The position numbers and the translations under genes are program-made. Below the pieces are notes generated by a model. That model ran no database searches, was not told the origin of the DNA, and saw only the letters and a program-made list of their open reading frames with translations. This document shows, piece by piece, positions 25,901 to 37,900 of a stretch of 64,000 nucleotides of DNA. Position 1 is the stretch's first letter. Every line of letters begins with the position of its first letter. This DNA comes from Capsicum annuum (taxonomy: Eukaryota > Streptophyta > Magnoliopsida > Solanales > Solanaceae): positions 91,283,016-91,347,015 of the forward strand of contig NC_061118.1 of the NCBI RefSeq assembly GCF_002878395.1. The letters run 5' to 3'.

Positions 25901-28900
25901 TATAATAATAAATAAAGCTACTTAAATATAAATATTTAATAAACAAAACTACTTAAAATATAAATAAACAATAACCCTATTCCACGCTTGTGGTGAGGCC
26001 CTTCCCCGGACCCTGCACATAGCGGGAGCTTTACTGCACCGGGCTGCCCTTTTGTTTAATAACCCTATTCCACGCATAGCGGGAGCTTTAGTGCACCGGG
26101 CTGCCCTATTTTCCCTATTCCATGCAGCACAGCTTCCACGCATCCATAACGATTGTATAAAGACTACTACATGGAAAACGATTATAATGTAGTGTCTATA
26201 AATTGGGCGATGTAATAACATAGTTAATGCATTTTAGTAATATTTTTCCACGCTTTCACACATGGTATCACAGCCTTGGTGAGACAATATCACGTGTGCA
26301 AACATACTAGCACCTTCCAGGAAAGAAAATTTCATTTCACTGTGCAATTTTCCGATGACCTAAGTAGTTGTCTGCACCTAAACCACTTTCTACCGGTAAT
26401 CTATGAAAACTAATAACATCACAAGGCTTGAAAATCTCAGGCAAGAAAAGTCCAGTCAAAAACACCGAGATCATCAATAAAAGGTAGATTGATCAACTCC
26501 ATAAATCGTTGCATGTAGCTAGTAATATCTTGAACCCATCACTCTATTATAATCGTGAGAATGATTTACTAAATAAGAGTATGATGGTGGGATTCCATAC
26601 GTGCATTGCAAAGATGGTTGATAATGAAGATATGCAAGATAAAATTACCAATCAGATTAGCACTTACCAAAGTGCTAAGGGACTTTTTGAAATACCAACT
26701 GCCATAAGACAAAGAGACAAAAAGTCACCAAGTGAATGACTCCTACGTTCCAATTAAATTAACACTTCAAGTTATTTCTTTATAGTTGCTAATTTTGAAT
26801 AATTACTTTATAATAGTTGAATGGTGGAGGCTTTATGGTTCAGAAAACTCCAGAGTTACAAAAGTTCACCGCCAGAATTTTGGGTCTAACTTGTAGCTCA
26901 TCTGAGTGTGAAAGAAACTGGAGCGTGTTCGAACACGTAAGAGTTAAAGGAAAGCTTTAGTATATTGAGATATGTATATTATATCTCAAATGCCTTGGAC
27001 TTTATACTTGTCAATATTTATTTGCAGATCCATACCAAGAAGAGGAATAGACCAACTCTAAAGCGCCTCAGTGCCTTGGTGTTCATAAAATACAACAGAA
27101 CATTGAGGCGTCGTTACAATGCTCACAATGGACTTGATCCAATTAGCTTGGACAATATTGATGATGTCAATGAATGGCTAACTGGAATTGAGACTACTGA
27201 AGATGAATCAATTTTTGATGGAGATGCTGACTTCACTTGGGTGTTGTTGCCGAGGTAGGTGAGGTTGATGAGCGTCGTTATGGTTTAAGCGGGAGTACTT
27301 CGAGCTCACATAACAAGGAAAAAGAAGTTGCTACTTCAAGAGGAGATGAGGAAGATGAGGAATTTGAAGATCATGAACATTATGATGATCATAGAGGAAT
27401 AAAGATTTGGACAATCTTGATGAACTAGAAGAGCTTTAGATTGAAACATTATTAATTTAGATTTGTTTTTTCTTCCTTTTTTTAATTTGTTTTGCTATTT
27501 TATTTAACTGTTCTATTTGCGATTGTGTTTCAGTGATCAAACCTGTGAGTTTGGTGTTTCACTTAAACTTTTGCTAATATATATCGTCTTCATTGTTGAT
27601 TATATAGTTGTTGTGGTCTTTTCACTTATGATTTATTGTTTGGATGCTCTATTAGGTCCTTTTTCTTTTAAATTGTGCTTCACTTCAATGATGTGGTCGT
27701 ATCGCTTCACGCATCGCGTAATGCGTGATGCGGAGCCTTGTCGCTTTTTTCTGCGTCATGCTTCTTTGAACACTAGTGATAAGGAAGCTGAGATGGATGT
27801 GTGGGTTTACTAGGAGATGAGGATGATGAGGAAAGGCAGAAGAGGAAAGGCAGAAGAATAAGGCGGAGTATAAGGAAGCTAGAAGAGAGGCTAAGTTGGC
27901 GGTTACGACGGCTAAGACAGCAGCTTTTGAGAGTTTGTATGCGGCTCCAGAGGAGAAAGGCGCAGATAAGAAGTTGTATAGGATGGCCAAGGCCAGGGAG
28001 CGGAGGGCTCGTGACCTTGACCAAGTGAAGTGCATCAAAGGAGAGGTTGGTATAGTGTTGGTTGAGAATGCCCTCATTAGAGAGAGGTGGCAGTCCTATT
28101 TTCATAAACTTTTGAACGACGAGGGGGACAAAGGTTCTGTGTTGGGAGACTTAGAGATATCTAAGAAGGGTCACGATTATAGTTCTTGTAAACGTATCAA
28201 GGTTGAGGAGGTCAAAGGAGCTATTCGCAGGATATGGGGGAGTAGGGCGACGGGGCCAGACGAGATTCCAGTAGATTTTTGGAAGAGCACTAGCGGGGCA
28301 GGTCTGGAGTGGTTGACAAGGTTGTTTAACATTATTTTTAGAGCTGCTAAGATGCCTGGAGCGTGGAGGTGGAGCACGATGATTCCAATGTATAAGAACA
28401 AGGGAGACATTCAGAGTTGTAACAACTATAGAGGTATTAAGTTGTTGAGTCATACTATGAAGGTTTGGGAAAGGGTGGTAGAGTTGAGGATGTGGAGGAT
28501 CGTGACGATCTCTGAGAATCAGTTCGGTTTCATGCCTGGTCGCTCGACCACTGAGGTCATTCACCTTGTGAGGAGATTAGTGGAGCAGTTTCGAGAGAGG
28601 AAGAAGAACTTGCACATGGTGTTTATTGATCTAGAGAAGGCATATGACAGAGTTCCCAGGGAGATTCTGTGGAGGTGCTTGGAGGCTAAAGGGGTGCCCA
28701 TGGCGTACACTAGGTCGATTCAGGATATGTATGATGGTGCGAAGACTTGTGTGAGGACGGTAGGTGGAGATTCGGAGCACTTCATAGTTTTGATTGGATT
28801 GCACTAGGGATCGACTCTTAGCCCGTTTCTATTTGCCTTGGTGATGGATGTTTTGACGCGACATATTCAAGGGGAGGTGCCTTGGTGTATGTTATTTGCA

Positions 28901-31900
28901 GATGATGTGGTTCTAATCGACGAGACTCGGGGTAGAGTTAATGATAAGTTGGAGATTTGGAGACAGACGCTTGAATCTAAAGGTTTTTGGTTAAGTAGAA
29001 CCAAGATGGAGTACTTGGAGTGTAAGTTCAGTGATATGTCGCAAGAAGATAGAGTGGTTGTGAAGCGAGACTCTCAGGCCATCCAGAAGAGGGAGAGTTT
29101 CAAGTATCTGGGGTCCATAATTCAGGGTAATGGTGAGATTGACAAGGATGTCACGCATCGTATTGGGGCAGGGTGGTTGAATTGGAGGCTCGTTTCGGGA
29201 GTTCTTTGTGATAAGAAAGTGCCCCCGAAGCTTAAAGGTAAGTTTTACAAAGTGGTAGTCTGGACGGCTATGTTGTATGGAGCGGAGTGTTGGCCAGTTA
29301 AGAACTCCCACATTCAAAAGGTGAAGGTAGCAGATATGCGAATATTGCGATGGATGTATGGACATAACAGGAAAGATAGGGTGAGGAATGAGATTATTCG
29401 GGAGAAGGTAGGAGTTGCCTCAGTGGAGGATAAGTTGCGAGAACTGAGGGTACGTTGGTTCGGGCATGTGATAGAAGGAGCCCTGATGCTCCAGTGCGGA
29501 GGTGTGAGACTCTGGCTATCGATGGTTTTAGGCGGGCTAGAGGTAGACCGAAGAAATATTAAAGGGAGGTGATTAGGCATAATATGGAGCAATTACAGCT
29601 TACAGAGAACATGACCCTTGATAGAAAGGTGTGGAGGACGCGGATTAGGGTAGAGGGTTAGGGGGTGGGAGCACGGCGGTAGTAATAGGGGAGTGCTCCT
29701 TAGGGTCTGGAGTTTCTGGTTCGTAGTGTTGTGGCTGTAGTTTTTGGGTCTAGTGGTGTTGGCTTTTTTGCATCCCGTACTAGTTTATTATGCACTTATC
29801 TTTTGTGTTTGTTATACTGTTAGTTTGTTTTGTGTACCATACTAGTTTATATGCACTTACTTTTTGTATTGGCTATACTGTTATTGGTCCTAAGCCGGGG
29901 GTCTATCAAAAACAGCCTCTCTACTTCTCTTGAGGTAGTGGTATGGTCTGCGTACACTCTACTCTCCCCAGACCCTACTAGGTGGGAATACACTGGGTAT
30001 GTTGTTGTTGTTGGCTTCTGCTGAAAATTTTGATGGTTCCGCAGAGTTCGGAATGCCACTTTTGGTAGGGTAGCATATTTCATTTGCGTGCATGGGGTTC
30101 CGAACGAATTTCGAGAACTCAATCGAAGTTTTTAAACTTGGCTGAAAAATCTAGTGTAAAGCATCTGGTGCAGCAGCCTTAGCAACCTTTTGTCGCCTAA
30201 GTGATGCCGCCTTAGTGGTTGCTGATGATGTCAACATCGACCCCCCTAGTGACGTTATTGTTCCCTACGCGAAGCCGCCTTAGCGACCACTCCAGAGCTG
30301 GTACTTATATACTTGTTCTTCATGAGTCTTTTGCCGTGTCTAAATATAGAGCTCTCCATTAAAGCATCTTGGGAGCTTGAAAATCCGTGTGGATCATCAA
30401 ATTGAAACCTAGGTCACTGGGTTCTCATTCCTATCATTTTCTTGTCATTAATATGTAAGTTCCTAGCTTTGATTTTCGTTAATTCTCTAGTTGAAGTTCT
30501 TGTTTTCTTGGACTTCTTGGGGTTTTTGTTAAGCTCGTATTGTGCGCAATTTTGGAGCACGTGATCCTTGAGATGAGATGGACCTAAGGACAGATCCAAT
30601 TTCTGATTCCGCGTCGGGCTCCACTAGCCTATTTTTGACCCAATTTTCAACCCAGAGTTCTATATAGCAATATAGGTATAGTTATTCTCGTCTTGACGTC
30701 TAGATTACTATTTTGATAGCGTGACAGCGGTTGAAGGCTTCTCGGAAGGAAAATTCTCCAAATAAGTGGATTGTGAGCGCGTTCTTCGGCGTCCAAGTAG
30801 GCTACGACTTACCTACCTTTAGAATTTGCTCATTATAGTGTGATAATTTGTTAATTGTTGGTGAGGAAATGTGGCTCGAGTAATATTTTAGGTATTTATG
30901 ATTCTTATAGCCGGTTAAGGGGCTTTAGAGTAGATTCTGCCTTTAAATCCTTAGGGTAGGTAGTTGTTTCCCCTTGCTTCCCCTGTAGGACCAGACTTAG
31001 CATACCGAGGACCCTTTGGGTTTGGACTTATATGTCTTAATCTAGGTTTGGGTAGTTGTTTGCCTTAGATTGACGGAGCTTGTAGCCAGCATATCGCCCT
31101 TCCTAAAGTAAATTACCTTAGGATAGTGTTCCTTCCTGCTATAGATGACTATAAATCACCTAGGTTGCATACTAGTGGCCTGATTATCAGTATTGGGTTG
31201 GCTTGTTCACTCTGTTGTAATTGTTTGATTCGGTATCTTTGGCATTTTAGCATTTTGGCCTTAAAACATTGTTTTCAACTCAACAATGGTATTTTGAAAT
31301 ATTTTTAACGAATTTGGTTTTCTAAAAAGGAAAATAGACTATTTAAACTAGGTTCAAGTCCAGACACTTGATTTTACTACTTATTACATATTTAGTTTCG
31401 GTTCGAGCCCGACATCCGATTTTACTGCTTATTATATATTTAGTCCCGGTTCAAGTCCGGCATGTATTGTTATTGACTTCTGGTTGAGAATCTAGTTCGA
31501 GTCTAGGCATTGTTTATGCGTACGGCTGAAGGAGGAGTACACGGTACATTCATTGCATATTATGGCTTACTTTTACGGTACTTACTATTGTATTTGGGTT
31601 ATGTTAGTATTATCGTTTTTGCATGTACCATGCTTATGGGGGCTTAGTTGGATTTGTTTTTCGTTGCGTGTACCTTCTGCGCTTGTGGGGACCCAATAAG
31701 GTTGTAGCTAGGGGCTTATTTACATTTTCCGAGTTATTTACGTATGACTCTCGTGTTTACCTAGGTTTAGCCTGTTACTCTCTTTTTGACCCCTCTTTTA
31801 TTACCTTTACATATATTCGCACTCCATTATGCTTTTACTTTAATTGAGCTCTGTCGGTCTATGATGCCTCCAGAGTACCGCGTGTTTTGGTACTCATACT

Positions 31901-34900
31901 ACCCTTATGCATCCTTTTACCTGATGCAGATCTTAGTACGAGTCAGCGCCGTTCACGTCACCCTTGAGCAGAGTTGTTTATCAGAGATAAGGGTGAGCTT
32001 TCAGCGTCCGAGGTTGATCCATATATCCCTCTCTTTTGGGATAGTCTTATTTTGTATCTTTCAGAGACTATTTTGTACATATTGCACTTGTCTAGTACTC
32101 CTTATTTACTGGCTCTTAAACTAGCTTTACCAGGTCCTGGGAGTTGGAAACTCCGTGGACTTGGGGAAACTTGTTTTGTACATTTTTACTCTTTCCCCTC
32201 CCTATATGTGTATGTATGCTCTGTTTCCTTTCGGTCAGTAGTCGCTTTATTTACTATTTTCACCATGTTTTCCCTTCTGTCCGTTTGTCCGTAACTCGCC
32301 ATTTCGAGTTATGGCGTGGCTTACCTACTGGCGGGTTATTGTAGATGCCATCATAACTTGAGTTTTTGGGTCGTGAGATTATGCCCACCCCTATTTAGGA
32401 GATTCGAATTTATTCAAACTACAAAAGACGGTGCCTAATACGTCTAGTTTGTCCACATTAGATTGTAAATCGTGTCAACTTGAGAATCCAAACTACTTGA
32501 TATTTGAGGTCCTGGTAGAGTCTGTTAAACCGTAGAACTTGGTTATTTAATCAGTTTCATTGATGTTATTCAAGATGTATTTGGATTTTCTTATTGAAAG
32601 ATTGCTCTGAATTGTTTTTATATTCAAGAGTTTTTGTTTTGGAATGCTTATCCTCCTAGTTTCAGCAGTTTATGATTCACCAAGGAACTATTTATCATAC
32701 ATCTTGTATGTACACCTCCTAGCTGAGAGAAAAAATGGGCACCTCACTGAAACTGCTCGCACTTTTCTCATTCAATCCCATGTTCCGATGTGTTTTGGGG
32801 GCGATGCAATTCTCACATCTTTCTACTTAATGAATCCTCATCTTCCCTACGGAATCAAATTCCTTATTCCGTAATCTCTCCTCGGTCACCTCTATACGCT
32901 CTTTTCCTCGTGTTTTTGGGAGCAATGTTATCAAAAGAAAAAAGCATACAAAAATTCCAAGGTCTGTTGGGGTTTTAAGTACAAATGAAGTGTGGGAATC
33001 AATTGTTAACTTTGTAACAAAAAAACATGGGATTTAATAAAAAAAGACACAAAGGGAGAAAAATGCAAATATATATATATTTAGTCCAAGACTAATAATT
33101 ATAAGCATGAATGATAAATATATAAATAAAGAAATTGAAAAAAAAAATACGATAAAGTGAAATATCAATTGTTTAGTATCACCTCTTTAAAAGAGGCTCA
33201 TTGGAAAGAAATGTATGTCTTTAGAACCTTGATGACAACACTGAAATGCACATTAAGCGACGCGAAGTGCTCACCACATTCTGAGCTTGCTTTATGACTT
33301 AAGCGTGCCTTGACAACACAGTTTGGGACCACATGTTTTATTCATGACTTGACCATCGAGAAAGATAAATTAGCCTCTTATGCTCTCAAATGTGTTTTTC
33401 TAGGTTATTCTCATGTTCAGAAAGGGTATCATCGTTATTCACCTAATCTTCATCAATATTTTATGTTAGTCGATATCACATTTTGAGTTTCGACCTTACT
33501 TTTACATTATCTAATCTTCCTAATATTTTTGAGGTCTAACCTATATCAACTTTTGAGGACTCTATTGTTACTTCTACATCTCCAGCCACAGTGCCACCAC
33601 TCCTGACTTATCATCATCATTTATGTCACCCATACAACTCACGTCTTGCACTAGACCATGCACCTACCATGGGCTTGTCTCTTCCTAGTCAACTGATTGC
33701 ACTTAGAAAAGGTATACGATCCACTCGTACTTTATACTTATTAAAGTTATTACCCCATTATGTCTTTGTATCATCGTTGTCCTTTGTTTTCATCCCAAGT
33801 CTATAGGTGAAGCACTTCCTCATCCAAGATGGCGACAGGCCATATTTTACAATATGTTTGCTTTACATATAAGTGGTACTTGGGAGCTTGTTCCTCTTCT
33901 TTCAGGTAAATCTATTGTTGATTGTCATTGGGCTTGATTACAGCGGTACTTTCTCTTCAGTGGCTAAAATAGCATTTGTCAATCTTGTTTTATCCATGGT
34001 TGGTATCCGCCATTGGCCTCTTTATCAATTGGACATTAAGAATGTTTTTTCTCTATGGTGACCTTAAGGTCCAAGTTTACATGAAGCAAACACCGGATTT
34101 GTTGCTTGGGGGAGTCTAGTATTAGCCTTGTATGTCAATTGTGTCGGTCGTTATATGTCTAAAACAATCTCTCCTCAAGTCTAATTTGGAAAGTTTAGCA
34201 CAATAATTCAAGAGTTTGGCATGACTCGTAGTGAAGTTGATCACTCTGTGTCTTATCAACATTTTGCTCCAGTGTATTTATTTGGTGGTTTAGTGTTAAC
34301 AATATTGTTATCCCCTGCAATGATCAAGATTGTATCGCTAATTTAAAGCAACATCTCTTTCCACACTCCAAACTAAAGACCTCGATATATCGAATTCTTT
34401 GGGGTCGTTTGGTGTGAGGTATAAGGGATAAATAGTCCGGGATTGGTTTGAAGTATTAGTTAGTACCGGGATTATTTATCCCACCATTTACACCATAATG
34501 ATGGGATTAGTTATCCCATATACATGGTGGGTTAACTAATCCCGGGTTACTCCAGGATAACTGATCCCGGGATTAGTTATCCCGGGACAACTCTTTCCCA
34601 ACCAAACGAACCCTTTAGTTAAGACAACTCTTTCCCAACCAAACGACCCCTTTAGGTATTAACTGGATCAAATATTGAATTTCACAACACTTATTGACAC
34701 TTCTATGGATCCAAATGCTATACTCTTGCCGGGAGGGCGGAGCCGATCAATGATCCTTAAGATATAAGAGGCTACCTGGTAAGTTGAATTATCGTATTGG
34801 AGAAAGGTAGGTGAAATAGAGACTCACATCTGGGTATGTAAGACGGGGGTTGATTATAATGTTGCTCATTGTATTGGAGCAGGGTAGTTGAAATGAAGGC

Positions 34901-37900
34901 TCATATCCGGGTATTGTACGATAAGAATGTGTCATGGCGTAAGGGTAAGGTTAGGCCAACTTTGTTGTATAGGGCGGAGTGTTGGCCTGTCAAGAACATG
35001 CACTTTCATAAGATGAGTGTAGGAGAGATGAGGATACTCATATGGATCTGTGGACATACTACGAGAGATATGAACATAAATGAAGTAATACGGGGCAAGG
35101 TGGGAGTGCCCCCGGCACACAAGATGATGAAAGCGAGCTTGAGATAGTTCGGACACATAAAGAGGAGGTGTGCATATGTGCTAGTAAGGAGATGTGAGAG
35201 GTTAGCTATAACAGGAATCAGGAGAGGCAAAGGTAGGCCGAAGAAGAACTAAGGGGAGTGATTAGACAGGATATGGCACAGGTCCAGATTACTAAGAAAT
35301 GACCATAGATAGGAAGGTGTGGAGGGCGAAGATTAGGGTAGAAAGTTAGTAAATAGCCCGGTGTTGTCGCCTTTTAGATAGGAGAGACGAGGGCATGGAC
35401 TAGCCCCATCTCCTCATAGCCTTGCTAGTAGTAGTATCTAGTAATCACATAGTTTCCTATGCTCCAAGGTGTACTATAATATGTTGCTTCATTTGCATTC
35501 TTTCTATTTTGATATTTTTGTTGTCATATTTTTCTTGCAACCTTATTTCGATTACCTTCTCATTTGAGTCGAGCTTCTATTGGAAACAACCTCTCTACCC
35601 TATAAAGGTAGGGGTAAGGTCTGCGTACATCCTACCCTCCTAAGACCACACTGGGACTACACTGGGTATGTTGTTGTTGTTGTTGTTTCTCTCAGTGGTC
35701 CTTGTATGAGTTAAATCTATAACAAGCTCGATACATATGACTTATATGCACCAGCTTGAGGGGCAGTATTAGATTCGAACTAGGAATAAGATTTTAGGCT
35801 CTCCTACATGGAAAAGGAATGTAATGTAGTGTCTATAAATAGGACTCAGAGAAATAATGTAGTTAATGCATCTTAATATTTTCCCACGCTTCCTCACAAC
35901 ATTAATAAACATAAGCATCATGGGAAAAGGCTATCACTACAATAATAATTATAAGCATAATGCATAATACTCTAATCTTTTAGTAGAATTACTTGCCAAC
36001 TGAATAGCCAAAAACTATGGGACAAAGTTGCAAAGATCAATGATGTACTTTAACACTTTCTTTATAACAGTGGTGCCAGGCTTGCTCGCACCTCGACTAT
36101 TCCACCGGGTACCTGGTGCCTTCCTCTAGCACAAGTACCGGGTGCCTACTACCTCCCACCGGCACAGGTACGGCCTAACTTTGTCCGCCAAGACTTACGC
36201 AAATGGGAAGAAATCACCTAGTCTTTTCTTACCTCAGCTTCTCTCCAATACTACACTTAACACTATCAGCATAATTCACAAACCGAAAAACATAACACCA
36301 TTGCACAAATCAAACCTTACATATTTCGTGATTGAAATCCTAGAAACACCCCTAAGACCTCACAAAAAGCATTGTACTCTCAACCGTATGTAAAGCTTTA
36401 AAGTAAGCTAAATACAGCATGCAAATGTTCAACTACATGTGAAGAGGCGAGGACAACATTACAATGATAGCCCCGTGGAATTAGTCGAGGTGCGCGGAAG
36501 TTGGCCCAGACACAATGGTTATCAAAAAACAAAAAAAGATTACAATGATAGCATTCCATGTTTCTAGTGCCCCCGATACATGAGGTCAACACCCCTAGCT
36601 CACTGATAGTGAAGAACTTGTCAGAAGCCAGTCTTCTAATTTTCTTTTAATCTTCTTCCTCTCTTTTTTGTTTTGCTTCTTTTTTTTTTTTTTTTGGGGG
36701 GGGGGGGGGCGGGGGGTGTTCATTTTTAATACTTCCAATAAAAAGTTCATTCTAGGGAGAATCTTTGTAGTTCAATTGGTTGGTTACTTAACTTTCACAT
36801 TGGTTCCCCATCTTGCAATCTTCTCCCTCATTTCCCCTTCCCTTCCCGCTGCATATAATTAAACAAAATGTAAAAAAAGGTTCATTCTGTGTATGTTTTG
36901 TCTAAGATTCTCTACTTGAATGCAGGATATTTTTCACATCACAAAGAAATTATTGTTCACCTCGATATTGATAGTGATTTAGCTTTCATTAAAAAAGAAA
37001 TCAAAGATCAACGCATCTGCAATAATGAAGAAAAGACGGCCAAATAAAGATTAAGATAAGACTGAATTACAGAGTTTTCAGAAGAGTTCGTGATGCTTTT
37101 TATCCTTGAGGCACACTGAGATATTGCTTTCACTTCTTGAGCAGCCAAGTTCCAGAAGTCACTTGGGATTTCCTTTGACTCTGTGTCAGAGATAGATAAC
37201 AATTTTGAACCTTTCAGCTGGTTAGAAGATTGATTCTCTTCCTCACTAACAGCAGTAATGAGCATCTGCAACTTCCTTTTGTGGCAATTTAAATATACCT
37301 CAATGTCCAATGGCTCTGTCTCCTCACATCCTTTTATTAAAATATCTAAGGCAGACAGTTCAATTGAAGTTAGCCCTCTCCCTGTATGATTGGTGACACA
37401 TGATGATTCAGCACAGTCCTCTTTTGAGGAAAAGAGAAGAGGAGCAAGTGTCTTTACACACTCAGAGTGCAGATTTTTCTCAACTAACTGATGGATACCA
37501 TCCTTCATTAGAAAATCAACCTCCAATAGATGAATCTCATGGAGGATTCTATTGACAGTCAGCCTCTTATGAGATTTTAAGTGGGACAAGAAAACGAAGT
37601 CACACTTGCTTTCCATATTTGTTAAATGCTCCACTGAAATAGAGAACTCTTCTCGCGCTCTCGCTTTGTCACCATCTGATAGAGACAATTGCCCACTTAA
37701 CCAAAAAAAACGAACCCAAAACCCATGATCTTTACTAAATGGATATTCACTATGGCCATTACCCTGACAATGCTCCCTCGTTGAAGAACTTTCTTTCCTA
37801 CCAATAACGTGGAATGGATATTCCAAAGCAACGCATTCAATTATTTTGCACACATGATATGAAGCCTCTGACAAAAAGCTAGATTTTTTTGATGTGTCCG

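Larger units (their letters stand above)
25036..35898 (+). mobile_element. Copia-4: old LTR retrotransposon broken by many insertions
   Basis: The 5' LTR starts TGTTAGATTAGGAATAAGA at 25036, is interrupted, and resumes at about 26158 (CTACATGGAAAACG) to end at about 26262, followed by a TGGTATCACAGCC primer-binding site. The 3' LTR at 35767-35898 carries the same blocks (TAGGAATAAGATTTTAGG, AATGTAGTGTCTATAAAT, GTAGTTAATGCAT). Outer flanks GCATT (25031) and ACATT (35899) agree at 4 of 5 bases, tying together ends nearly 11 kb apart. Surviving internal copia pieces lie at 26263-26466, 32385-32922, 33322-34400, 34651-34795 and 35689-35766. Confidence 0.85.

Noticed and set aside
26158..26280. 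Separate solo LTR
   Set aside because: Its blocks and the primer-binding site fit as the second half of the split copia-4 5' LTR.
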